DNA from: an uncultured Solirubrobacteraceae bacterium
GTDB taxonomy: Bacteria; Actinomycetota; Thermoleophilia; Solirubrobacterales; Solirubrobacteraceae
DNA length: 42,965 bases
NCBI GenBank assembly: GCA_902806175.1
Contig: CADCVQ010000171.1
Coordinates: 1 to 42,965, forward strand
Direction of reading: 5' to 3'
Shown: piece after piece, positions 27,141 through 41,769 of the stretch
How positions within the stretch are numbered: the first letter of the stretch is position 1
How the letters are laid out: each line of letters starts with the position of its first letter
The notes under the pieces: generated by a model
Databases searched by the model: none
The model's input: only the letters and a program-made list of their open reading frames with translations
Told to the model about the DNA's origin: nothing
Made by a program: the position numbers and the translations under genes

Positions 27141-27848
27141 TCAGGCTGAGGCTCGCAGTGGCCGTTTGCTGGCGATTCCCGGGCGCCGCGGGAAACGGTT
27201 CGGCGTCGTACGAACCTTCACGTAGAGGTGCAGATGCAGCCGTTCGGCCCCGTTCCAAGGCGTGACCGGGCGGACCTCGCCGAGCACGAGACCCGTCGCT
27301 GCGGCGGCCGCCGCCCCGTCGGCCTCCTCGGCGTCGTCGCGTGCGCCCTTCCAGGCCAGCAGCGCGCCGCCCTCGACGAGCAGCGGCGCCGCGTACTCCA
27401 CGAGTACCGCGAGCGGCGCGAGGGCGCGCGCCGTCACGAGATCGCGCGTCCCCAGGCCGGCCGGCCAGGACTCGGCGCGCTCCGCGACGACGACGGCGTT
27501 CGCGAGGCCCATCTGCGCGGCGGCGCGCTCGAGGAACTCGCACTTGCGCCGGTTGGACTCGACGAGCGCGACCTCCGCGGCCGGCAGCGCCGCCGCGAGC
27601 ACCAGCCCGGGGAAGCCCGCGCCGGCGCCGAGGTCCGCCACGTGCCGAGCAGCGCGCACCCGGTCCAGTTCAAGTGCGACCAGGGCGTCCGCGACATGGG
27701 CATCGACCGCGACCGCGGGATCGCGCACGGTCGTCGGGGCCGCCGGATCGCTCGACACGAGCCCGAGCAGACGGTCAAGCGCCTGCGCGGCCCCAGGCGG
27801 CAGCGCGTGCAGGGCGGCGAGTTGCTCGAGCCGTCGCGCGACGTTCAT
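27141..27848 (-). CDS. rsmG: 16S rRNA (guanine527-N7)-methyltransferase
   Basis: 235 residues. The SAM site is DLGAGAGFPGLVLA, followed by VALVESNRRKCEFLERAAAQ and later VTARALAPLAVLVEYAAPLL, all typical of RsmG/GidB, which methylates G527 of 16S rRNA. The C-terminus (VKVRTTPNRFPRRPG) is the usual GidB end. Its ATG overlaps the stop of the LAGLIDADG-like gene by 4 bp, so the two are translationally coupled. Its location between the jag/yidC genes and parAB is the classical order. Confidence 0.94.
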   Translation of the reverse strand: MNVARRLEQLAALHALPPGAAQALDRLLGLVSSDPAAPTTVRDPAVAVDAHVADALVALELDRVRAARHVADLGAGAGFPGLVLAAALPAAEVALVESNRRKCEFLERAAAQMGLANAVVVAERAESWPAGLGTRDLVTARALAPLAVLVEYAAPLLVEGGALLAWKGARDDAEEADGAAAAAATGLVLGEVRPVTPWNGAERLHLHLYVKVRTTPNRFPRRPGIASKRPLRASA

Positions 27849-28201
27849 GTGCCGCTGCGCGCCTGCACGCGCGCGATGTACGGGGCGTAGCGCTCGCGCA
27901 GCTCCGCCAGCCGCGCGGCCGCGTGGGCGTCGAGCTCGGGCACCACCAGCTCGTCCAGCACCGGCAGCACGTCCTCCACGAGCGCCGCGCCGCGCGCGAC
28001 CCACTGATAGTACGAGCGATCGCCGTGGTGGTAGGGGCCGTAGAGGCGCGACCGAGGAAAACGCGCGACGAGCCAGCGCATCAGCGACTCGTGGCGGATG
28101 TGCTTGCGCAGCATGATGTGCGGCTGCTTGCCGTCGCCGCCGAAGGACCCCTCGCTCATGAGGATCCCCGCGACGAGGCCGCGCTCCGTCTCGCTCAGCA
28201 T
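27845..28201 (-). CDS. LAGLIDADG-like small protein in the origin operon
   Basis: 118 residues. One LAGLIDADG-type motif near the N-terminus: RGLVAGILMSEGSFGGDG, with the acidic residue in the usual place. Later motifs LYGPYHHGDRSYYQW and LPVLDELVVPELD match the β-sheet and helix pattern of homing-endonuclease folds. A single motif means it would act as a homodimer. It sits between jag and rsmG and overlaps rsmG by 4 bp. I see no intron, intein or inserted target around it. The coupling to housekeeping genes argues for a domesticated role, such as DNA or RNA binding, as WhiA carries a LAGLIDADG domain. A free-standing active endonuclease is the alternative. The leader holds an unusual inverted repeat (28211-28239). 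Confidence 0.78.
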   Translation of the reverse strand: MLSETERGLVAGILMSEGSFGGDGKQPHIMLRKHIRHESLMRWLVARFPRSRLYGPYHHGDRSYYQWVARGAALVEDVLPVLDELVVPELDAHAAARLAELRERYAPYIARVQARSGT

Positions 28202-28210
28202 CCGCGAAAG

Positions 28211-28239
28211 TGTTTCACCGAGGAGAAAAACGTGAAACG
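28211..28239. promoter_or_regulatory. parS-like palindrome split by 13 bp
   Basis: TGTTTCAC (28211-28218) and GTGAAACG (28232-28239) are the two halves of the bacterial parS consensus TGTTTCACGTGAAACA (15 of 16 bases match when joined), separated by 13 bp (28219-28231, A-rich on the plus strand). It lies in the 68-bp gap between jag and the LAGLIDADG-like gene, about 1.1 kb from parA. Whether ParB binds is unknown; the spacing differs from a normal site. No intact parS was seen elsewhere in the window. Confidence 0.5.
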
Positions 28240-28269
28240 CTCCCGGCGCCGGACGGCGGCGAGCGGCGG

Positions 28270-28728
28270 CTACGGCGCGAGCGGTGCGACGACGAGGTGG
28301 CGGTCGGGCTCGTCGCCCTCGGAATACGTCTGCACCTCGCCGTGCTCGCGCAGGTACTCGTGCACGAGGCGCCGCTCGCTGGCGGTCATCGCGTCGAGCG
28401 CGACCGGGCGGCTCCCGCGCAGGGCATCCTCGGCGGCACGGTCGGCCTGGCGGCGCAGGATCGCCTCGCGGCGCTCCCGGTAGCCCTCGGCATCCACGAC
28501 GATGCGCCGGCCATGCTCCGAGCGTGCGCCGGAGACCCGCTGCGCGAGGTGCTGCACGGCATCGATCGTCTGGCCGTGGCGGCCGATGAACAGGCCCAGA
28601 TCCTCGCCGTGCACCGTGCCGGTGCAGGTTTCGCCGTCGTCTGTGATCTCGACGGTCGCGTCGAGCCCCAGCGCGGTGACGACGCGCTCGAGCAGTTCCT
28701 CGACGGCCGCGCCGGGATCGTCGGCCAT
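28270..28728 (-). CDS. jag: Jag/KhpB-like single-stranded RNA-binding protein
   Basis: 152 residues. It has the KH domain (about 50-95) with GLFIGRHGQTIDAVQHL (GxxG loop) and the R3H domain (about 95-140) ending EREAILRRQADR-like and MTASERRLVHEYL. There is no Jag_N domain, so it is the short actinobacterial form. Jag/KhpB binds RNA and in some bacteria affects cell envelope growth and division. Its ATG overlaps yidC's stop by 4 bp, the usual yidC-jag pairing. A 68-bp gap with the split parS-like repeat follows. Confidence 0.9.
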   Translation of the reverse strand: MADDPGAAVEELLERVVTALGLDATVEITDDGETCTGTVHGEDLGLFIGRHGQTIDAVQHLAQRVSGARSEHGRRIVVDAEGYRERREAILRRQADRAAEDALRGSRPVALDAMTASERRLVHEYLREHGEVQTYSEGDEPDRHLVVAPLAP

Positions 28729-29645
28729 CAGCGCCTGCGCCCCGAGCGCTTCTTCTTCTTGCGCGGCGGCGGCGGCGGCGGTCCGCCCGGTGCCGGCTTG
28801 GCGGTCGCCGGCGCGGGCTCCTTCGCGGGCGCCGCGACGCCCTGCAGCCTCGCCATGAGGCCACCGCCGACCTTGTCGCCGGCCTCGCCGGCCGGCTTGA
28901 CGGGCATGATCGGCCCAAGCTTCTTGCGGATGAGATAGCCCTGCCCGACGGTCCAGAGGTTCGTCGTGATCCAGTACACGAGCAGCCCTGCCGGGAAGTC
29001 GTAGAGCAGGATGAAGATCGCGAAGACGAGCGGCAGGCCGTACATCAGCATCCGCTGGTTGCGGTCCGGCGAGGACGGTGTCAGCAGGGTCGACAGCAGC
29101 TGCGAACCGACGTAGAGGATCATCAGGACGGCCAGGACCCAGCCGGTGGCGCCCGCCGTGAGGTCGGGGATGAACAGAAACTGCTCGGCGCCCGTGGCAC
29201 CCTCGATCTGCCCGCACGGCGGCAGCTTGCCGTCGGCGTTCGCCACGACGCCCGGGGCGTCACCGCAGATCTCGTCGCGCAGGTCGTTCTGCAGCAGGTA
29301 GAAGAGCCCGATGAAGAAGGGAAACTGCGCGAGTAGTGGCAGGCAGGACGCGAAGGGGTTGATCTTGTTCTCCGCGTAGAACTTCATGATCTCCTGCTGC
29401 TGGCGCTGCTTGTCGTCCTTGTACTTGGCCTGCAGCTCCTTGAGCCTCGGCGCGACCTCCGCCATCGCGCGCATCGACTTGAACTGCTTGACGGTCAGCG
29501 GCGCCATCGCGGCGCGCACGAGCACGGTCAGCAGGACGATCGACATGCCCCAGCCGACGCCGAGCGTGTCATGGATCCAGACGAGGATCGGCTCGAGCAC
29601 GTCCACCAGGAACTGCACGGGCGCGATGAGGGCGAGGTGGGTCAT
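28728..29645 (-). CDS. yidC: YidC/Oxa1-family membrane protein insertase
   Basis: 305 residues. The five-helix Oxa1 core is visible: MSIVLLTVLVRAAMAPLTVKQ with the positively charged groove residues, the coiled cytoplasmic hairpin (LKELQAKYKDDKQRQQQEIM), NPFASCLPLLAQFPFFIGLFYLL, GWVLAVLMILYVGSQLL and LVYWITTNLWTVGQGYLI. The C-terminus has Pro-rich stretches and ends in KKKKRSGRRR, a basic tail that may contact ribosomes. There is no lipobox, so it is an uncleaved form starting in the first membrane segment. It inserts small membrane proteins alone or with SecYEG. Confidence 0.95.
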   Translation of the reverse strand: MTHLALIAPVQFLVDVLEPILVWIHDTLGVGWGMSIVLLTVLVRAAMAPLTVKQFKSMRAMAEVAPRLKELQAKYKDDKQRQQQEIMKFYAENKINPFASCLPLLAQFPFFIGLFYLLQNDLRDEICGDAPGVVANADGKLPPCGQIEGATGAEQFLFIPDLTAGATGWVLAVLMILYVGSQLLSTLLTPSSPDRNQRMLMYGLPLVFAIFILLYDFPAGLLVYWITTNLWTVGQGYLIRKKLGPIMPVKPAGEAGDKVGGGLMARLQGVAAPAKEPAPATAKPAPGGPPPPPPRKKKKRSGRRR

Positions 29646-29649
29646 GAGA

Positions 29650-29904
29650 TCAGCGAGAGCGCGAAGACGTGGCGAACAGGCGCTGGGCGTCGACCGGGTC
29701 GTATCCGCCGTGGCTGAACGGGTTGCAGCGCAGAACGCGCCACACCGCCAGCACCAGCCCGCGAAGTATGCCGAACTCCTGCAGCGCGTCGACGGCGTAC
29801 CCCGAGCACGTCGGCTCGTACTTGCAGCGCCGTGGCAGTGCAGGCGAGATCACGCGCCGGTACAGCAGGATCGGCGCCTGCGCCGCGCGCACCGCGGCCC
29901 TCAT
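29650..29904 (-). CDS. yidD: Membrane protein insertion efficiency factor YidD
   Basis: 84 residues with the family consensus LLYRRVISPALPRRC, YEPTCSGYAVDALQ and WRVLRCNPFSHGGYDPV. It has an N-terminal amphipathic helix. It works at the cytoplasmic face with YidC. Its ATG overlaps the rnpA stop by 4 bp. Confidence 0.95.
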   Translation of the reverse strand: MRAAVRAAQAPILLYRRVISPALPRRCKYEPTCSGYAVDALQEFGILRGLVLAVWRVLRCNPFSHGGYDPVDAQRLFATSSRSR

Positions 29905-30308
29905 ACGCGCCCCGCCTGCTCGAGCAACTCGCGCAGCGCGCTGCGCACGCCTTCCAGGCCCTCGCGCTCGGCGAGCCCGCGGGCGGGCGGACGCGCGACG
30001 ACGACCACGTCGTGTCCCGGCGGGACGACCTGCGCCTCGGCATCGAAGGCCTCGCGCAGCAGGCGCTTGACGCGATTGCGCTCGACGGCGCCACCGACCT
30101 TGCGCGACACCGACAACCCCAGCCGCGAGCCCGCGCCCGACCCGGCGTCGGCGTCGGCGTCGGCGGGACGCGGAAAGGCGTACACGACGAAGTGCCGGTT
30201 GCCGTGCGAGCGCCCCTGACGGTAGGCGCGCTCGAACTCCGCGCTGCGCGACAGCCGCCCGCGGCGCGCACGGCGCGGGCTGGGAACACGTGGGAGCGGC
30301 TCGTCCAC
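29901..30308 (-). CDS. rnpA: RNase P protein component
   Basis: 135 residues from a GTG. The conserved RNR motif lies in GGAVERNRVKRLLREAF and the start in RLSRSAEFERAYRQGRS. A short Ala/Asp repeat (ADADADAGSG) forms a low-complexity insert between β-strands and lengthens the protein slightly. It binds the catalytic RNase P RNA to mature tRNA 5' ends. It follows rpmH by 49 bp in the universal rpmH-rnpA-yidD-yidC order. Confidence 0.94.
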   Translation of the reverse strand: MDEPLPRVPSPRRARRGRLSRSAEFERAYRQGRSHGNRHFVVYAFPRPADADADAGSGAGSRLGLSVSRKVGGAVERNRVKRLLREAFDAEAQVVPPGHDVVVVARPPARGLAEREGLEGVRSALRELLEQAGRV

Positions 30309-30357
30309 GAAGGGGAGCCTAGAGCGTCGGCAGGGCGGGCCCGCGCGGCCGCGCGGG

Positions 30358-30492
30358 TCAGACGGTGAGCTTCTTGCGGCCCTTGGCGCGGCGGCGCTTG
30401 AGCACCGCGCGGCCGGCCTTGGTCTGCATCCGCTCCCGGAAGCCGTGCGTGCGTGCGCGCTTGCGCTTCTTGGGCTGATAGGTGCGCTTCAC
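30358..30492 (-). CDS. rpmH: Ribosomal protein L34
   Basis: 44 residues from a GTG: starts [17 protein letters not shown], with [18 protein letters not shown] and RKKLTV at the end, the standard L34 sequence. Its start is 240 bp from the first canonical dnaA codon, so it marks the left side of the origin gap. TAGCAT on the minus strand, about 10 nt before the GTG, is a candidate -10 box. Confidence 0.97.
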   Translation of the reverse strand: MKRTYQPKKRKRARTHGFRERMQTKAGRAVLKRRRAKGRKKLTV

Positions 30493-30601
30493 GAGAGCGC
30501 CGATGCTAGCGCACGATCACCTCCCCGACCCGCCTGGGAGGTTTTTCCCGCGACGAGCGGGCTCCCTTCACAAGCGCTCCGGAGCGGCGCCGGGGCATTG
30601 C

Positions 30602-30607
30602 TATATT
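30602..30607 (+). promoter_or_regulatory. Candidate dnaA -10 box within an inverted repeat
   Basis: TATATT is one of the best -10 hexamers in the window. The 8-bp inverted repeat (30589-30596 with 30615-30622) brackets it, so a regulator or a folded DNA form could cover the promoter. A start near 30614 would give a leader of about 58 nt to the AUC at 30672. No -35 is evident. Confidence 0.5.
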
Positions 30608-30661
30608 CGCCGCCGCCCCGGCTGTCTCGCGGGGTCCTCGCTCAGTCGCCGCAGCCCCTCC

Positions 30662-30668
30662 GGAGGAG
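30662..30668 (+). promoter_or_regulatory. Strong ribosome site GGAGGAG before a non-canonical dnaA start
   Basis: GGAGGAG lies 3-5 nt before an in-frame ATC (30672) and about 8 nt before an in-frame ACG (30675). No ATG, GTG or TTG occurs in the dnaA frame between about 30540 and 30732. The site is far from the TTG at 30732 (63 nt), so it suggests initiation at the ATC or ACG. Confidence 0.5.
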
Positions 30669-30731
30669 TCGATCACGCCTGCCGTACCCCCGCAGACCGG
30701 AAGCTTCCCCGATGACCTTGCCCGTGACTGG

Positions 30732-32069
30732 TTGCTGATCCGCGCGCGGCTGCGTGAGGCGGTGCCGGACTCCATCTTCGAGCTCTGGCTCGCCGCCCTG
30801 AAGCCACGCGCGCTCATCGGCGACACCCTCGTGATCACCGCGCCCGACGAGATCCGCACCTGGCTCGCCGACCGCTGCGGCGACCTGCTGCAGGCCTGTG
30901 CGGCGAGCGTGCTCGGACCGCAGACGCAGATCGAGATCGCGGCGCCCGGAGCGGCGCTCGACGACCGTCCCTGCGCCACCGCCCTCGCGACGACGCCGAC
31001 GGGCGACGACGACGCCGAGCTGCACCCGAAGTTCACGTTTGACCAGTTCGTCATCGGCGACTGCAACCGCTTCGCCCACGCCGCGGCGCTGTCCGTCGCC
31101 GAGCTGCCCGGCCAGGCCTACAACCCGCTCTTCCTCTATGGCCCGCCGGGCATGGGCAAGACCCACCTGTTGCACGCGATCGGCAACTACGTCCGCACGC
31201 ACGGCGGCGGGCTGCGCGTGCGCTCGACGACCGCCGAGCGCTTCACGAACGCCTTTGTCGCCGCCGTCCAGACGAAGGGCACCGAGGACTTCAAGGCGCA
31301 CTTTCGCGAGACCGACGTGCTGCTGATCGACGACGTCCAGTTCCTACAGCGCAAGGTGAAGACCGAGGAGGAGTTCTTTCACACGTTCAACGCGCTGCAC
31401 GAGACCGGCAGCCAGCTCGTCCTGACCTGCGACCGCCTGCCGGCCGACATGGCCGCGCTCGAGGAGCGCCTGCTCGAGCGCTTTCAGGCCGGCCTCGTCG
31501 CCGAGCTTGCGCCGCCGGACTTCGCGACCCGCCTGGCGATCCTGCGCAAACGCGTCCAACACGACTGCATCGACCTGCCCGACGAGGCTGCGCTGCACGC
31601 GATCGCGCACCGCATCACGGCCAACGCGCGCACGCTGGAGGGCGCGCTGATCCGCGTCGTCGCCTTCCATTCGCTCACGGGCCGATCGATCGACGCAGCG
31701 CTCGCCGAAAAGGTGCTCGCGGGGCTCTATCCGGCGCCCAAGGTGGTCGGCCGGCGCGAGCCGCCGACGATCGATCGCATCCAGGAGCTTGTCTGCGCCG
31801 CCTTCGAGGTCACCCGCGAGGAGCTCCTTTCCGCCACGCGGACCAGTCGCGTGGCCTGGCCGCGGCAGCTCGCGATGTACCTCGCGCGACAGCACACCGG
31901 CGCGAGCCTGCCCGCGATCGGCGAGCACTTCGGCGGGCGCAATCACACGACCGTCCTGTACGCCTGCCGCAAGGCCGCCCAGCGGCTCGCCGCCGATCCC
32001 ACTGCACAGGCACGTGTGCAGGATCTCGAGCGGCGCCTCATGCAGCCTCCTGACGACCGCAGCAGTTGA
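30732..32069 (+). CDS. dnaA: Chromosomal replication initiator DnaA
   Basis: 445 residues from the first canonical codon, a TTG at 30732. Domain I is cut: its conserved Trp is the codon just before (W in ARDWLLIRARL). The frame is open further upstream, and a ribosome site precedes an ATC at 30672, so the true start is probably there (see findings). AAA+ domain III has Walker A GPPGMGKTHLL (from G137), Walker B LLIDDVQFL and the arginine-finger region ERLLERFQAGL. Domain IV has the DnaA signature GGRNHTTVLYACRKAAQR. Domain II is short (about 30 residues, PGAALDDRPCATALATTP). It binds DnaA boxes and unwinds the origin. Confidence 0.95.
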   Translation: MLIRARLREAVPDSIFELWLAALKPRALIGDTLVITAPDEIRTWLADRCGDLLQACAASVLGPQTQIEIAAPGAALDDRPCATALATTPTGDDDAELHPKFTFDQFVIGDCNRFAHAAALSVAELPGQAYNPLFLYGPPGMGKTHLLHAIGNYVRTHGGGLRVRSTTAERFTNAFVAAVQTKGTEDFKAHFRETDVLLIDDVQFLQRKVKTEEEFFHTFNALHETGSQLVLTCDRLPADMAALEERLLERFQAGLVAELAPPDFATRLAILRKRVQHDCIDLPDEAALHAIAHRITANARTLEGALIRVVAFHSLTGRSIDAALAEKVLAGLYPAPKVVGRREPPTIDRIQELVCAAFEVTREELLSATRTSRVAWPRQLAMYLARQHTGASLPAIGEHFGGRNHTTVLYACRKAAQRLAADPTAQARVQDLERRLMQPPDDRSS

Positions 32070-32195
32070 CACACTCTGCACAACCCTGCGCGCGCCGGCG
32101 TCGTCGTGGCGCCCGCGTCTTGCGCGCTTCGCGTACGTTCTGAACATCTCCACACGCCCTATGACTCCCATCCTTCTTTCATCGAGGTCTTCATC
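32070..32195. other. dnaA-dnaN spacer, possible origin segment
   Basis: 126 bp. It contains ATCTCCACA (7 of 9 bases of the DnaA box) and CTCTGCACA (weaker match), plus a slightly more A/T-rich end before the dnaN ribosome site. A few degenerate boxes cannot establish an origin. No repeat or hairpin stands out. Confidence 0.35.
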
Positions 32196-33314
32196 GTGAA
32201 GTTCTCGACCTCGTGCGCGGATCTGCTCGCACAGCTCGGCGTCGTCTCGCGCGTCGCCTCGACGCGCAGCGCGGTGCAGGCGCTGTCCGGCGTCCAGCTC
32301 AACGCGACCTCCACCGGCGCCGAACTGCGCGCGACCGACATGGAGGTCGGCCTGCGCGTTCCCCTCGAGGCGGATGTCGAGCGCGAGGGCGCCGTCGTGC
32401 TGCCCGCGCGCCTCATGCTCGAGGTCGCTCGCTCGCTGCCCGGTGACGCCGCCTCGTTCGAGCTGCGCCCGGCGGAGCAGGACGTCGAGGTCGTCTCCGG
32501 ATCGGCCAGGTTTCACATCCGCACGCTGCGCGGGGAGGACTTCCCGCCGTTGCCCGAGCCCGGCGGAGAGAACGTCGTCGACGTGCCCGCGCATGCGTTC
32601 GTCGAGACGATCAACCGCGTGGCGCGCTCGGCCTCGCGCGACGAGACGCGCCCGATCCTCACGGGAATCCTCGTGTCGGCGAGCGGCGACGAGCTGCGCA
32701 TGGTCGCGACGGACTCCTACCGGCTGAGCGTGAAGGAGACGAAGCTCGACGCGCCGCTGGAGGGCGGCTTCGAGGCCAATGTGCCGGCGCGCGCGCTGCA
32801 GGAGCTCGCGCGCATCGCGCAGGCGGGCGGCGCGACACAGTCCGACAGCCTGACCGTGTCGGTGCGCTCCAACCAGATCGTCTTCGAGATCGGCGGCGAC
32901 GTGCTGTCGTCGCGCCTGATCGACGGTCAGTTCCCGAACTATCGCCAACTGCTGCCCGAGGCCTACGAGCACGAACTGACGCTGGCCTCCGCCGAACTGG
33001 CCGAAGTCGTGCGCCGCATCAGCCTCATGGCGCAGAAGAACGCCCCGCTGCGCCTGGCCTTCCGCGAGGGCGAGCTGACGGTCTCCGCCCAGACACCGGA
33101 CGTCGGCGAGGCGAGCGAGGCGATGCCCGTACCGTTCGCGGGCGAAGCATTCGAAATCGGCTTCAACCCCGAGTTCCTGCGCGACGGCCTCGAGAGCGCC
33201 GCCGACGGCGACCTCGTGCTGAAGCTCATCAGCCCGCTGCGCCCGGGCCTGATCGAGTCCGCCGACGGCAGCGGCTTCCTGTACCTGATCATGCCGATCA
33301 GGCTGAACGTCTAA
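32196..33314 (+). CDS. dnaN: DNA polymerase III sliding clamp (β subunit)
   Basis: 372 residues from a GTG with GAGGT about 7 nt upstream. It reads VKFSTSCADLLAQLGVVSRV at the start and shows the three-domain clamp pattern: ATDMEVGLRVPL, TRPILTGILVSASGDELRMVATDSYRLS, LIDGQFPNYRQLLPE and a C-terminal SGFLYLIMPIRLNV (hydrophobic pocket end). It tethers the polymerase. It lies between dnaA and recF as expected. Confidence 0.97.
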   Translation: MKFSTSCADLLAQLGVVSRVASTRSAVQALSGVQLNATSTGAELRATDMEVGLRVPLEADVEREGAVVLPARLMLEVARSLPGDAASFELRPAEQDVEVVSGSARFHIRTLRGEDFPPLPEPGGENVVDVPAHAFVETINRVARSASRDETRPILTGILVSASGDELRMVATDSYRLSVKETKLDAPLEGGFEANVPARALQELARIAQAGGATQSDSLTVSVRSNQIVFEIGGDVLSSRLIDGQFPNYRQLLPEAYEHELTLASAELAEVVRRISLMAQKNAPLRLAFREGELTVSAQTPDVGEASEAMPVPFAGEAFEIGFNPEFLRDGLESAADGDLVLKLISPLRPGLIESADGSGFLYLIMPIRLNV

Positions 33315-33329
33315 CCCGATCCCGTCAGC

Positions 33330-34435
33330 ATGTTCGCGACCCGTCTGCGGCTGCGCGACTTTCGTAGCTACGAGCGCGCGGACGTCGAGCTCGGGGACGG
33401 CCTGACGGTCGTGCACGGGCGCAACGGCGCCGGCAAGACGAACCTGCTCGAGGCGCTGTACTTCGGCTGCACCGGCCGCTCCTGCCGAACCTCCAACGAG
33501 CGCGAGGTCGTGCGCTTCGATGCGTCGACCGCGCGCGTCGAGGTCGACCTGCGTGACGAGGAGGGCCGCGGCCACGCGCTCGCGGTCGGCTTCAGTCCCG
33601 GCGAGGCCAAGCGGCTGCAGGCCGACGGGGTCGCTGTGGAGCGCCTCGTCGACGTCGAGATGCGCCCGCTCGTCTGCGTCTTCATGCCCGACCGCCTGGA
33701 GCTCGTCAAGGGCCCGCCGGCGCTGCGCCGGTCGCACATCGACCAGGTGATCGCCGCAAGCTGGCCCGCCCGCAGCGCGACGCGACGCGCCTACTCCCGC
33801 GCGCTGGCCCAGCGCAACGCGCTGCTTGCCGCGATCCGCGGCGGTCGGGCATCGCGCGAGTCGCTGCGCGCGTGGGACGCCGAGCTCGCGCGCCACGGCA
33901 TCGCGTTGCGCGACGATCGCGCCGCGGTGGTCGATCTGCTGGCGCGGCGCTTTGGCGCCCTCGCGGGCGCGCTCGGCCTCGGGACGGGCGCCGAGCTGCG
34001 CTACCGGCCGCGCTCGAAGGCCCCCGACGCCGGCGGGCTCACCGCGGAGCTCGCCGAGCGCGTGGAGTCCGACCTCGAGCGCGGCTTCACCGGTCACGGG
34101 CCGCACCGCGACGACGTCGTGTTTCTGCGCGCGGGACGCGAGCTGCGCGCGTACGGCTCGCAGGGCGAGCAGCGCCTGGCCCTGCTCGCGCTGCTGCTCG
34201 CCGAGCGCCAGACGCTTGCCGAGGAACGCGACACGCTGCCGCTCATGCTGCTCGACGACGTCATGAGCGAGCTTGATCCCGATCGCCGCGCGATGCTCGC
34301 CGACCTGTTGCGCGGCGGCGGCCAGAGCGTCATCACGACGACCGACCTCGCGCACGTGCCCGGCTCGGAGGGCGCCAACGTCACGCGGCTGGCCGTCAGC
34401 GGCGGCGCGGTACTGCGCGACACGGCGGCGGCGGC

Positions 34436-34439
<4 letters not shown>
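33330..34439 (+). CDS. recF: DNA repair/recombination protein RecF
   Basis: 369 residues. SMC-like ATPase: Walker A VHGRNGAGKTNLLEALYFG, signature AYGSQGEQRLALLALLLA and Walker B LMLLDDVMSELDPDRR, plus TGHGPHRDD. RecF loads RecA at gaps with RecO/RecR. The start follows dnaN by 15 bp; the stop overlaps dciA by 4 bp (ATGA). Confidence 0.96.
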
Positions 34440-39155
<4,716 letters not shown>

Positions 39156-39157
39156 CG

Positions 39158-41743
<2,586 letters not shown>

Positions 41744-41769
41744 CCCACCCGGGTGCGGGCGACGCGGCC

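Larger units (their letters stand above)
30493..30671. other. rpmH-dnaA intergenic region, possible origin part and divergent promoters
   Basis: The strand switch between leftward and rightward gene sets falls here. No cluster of the usual DnaA boxes (TTATCCACA/TTGTCCACA-like) is visible, so I do not call an origin. It holds the rpmH promoter on the minus strand and a plus-strand TATATT (30602-30607) flanked by an 8-bp inverted repeat (GCCGGGGC 30589-30596, GCCCCGGC 30615-30622). The start of the region is GC-rich and otherwise plain. Confidence 0.5.

Noticed and set aside
27845-28201. LAGLIDADG gene as part of an intron or intein
   Set aside because: Flanking jag and rsmG are intact and separate genes, and it has its own start and stop.
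32507-32522. parS half-site (gtttcac) inside dnaN
   Set aside because: Only one half, in codons of a well-conserved gene; chance match.
31344-34355. Long minus-strand open frame of about 1000 codons opposite dnaA, dnaN and recF
   Set aside because: Arg/His/Asp-rich translation with no domain, lying antisense to three well-recognised genes; a usual shadow in high-GC DNA.
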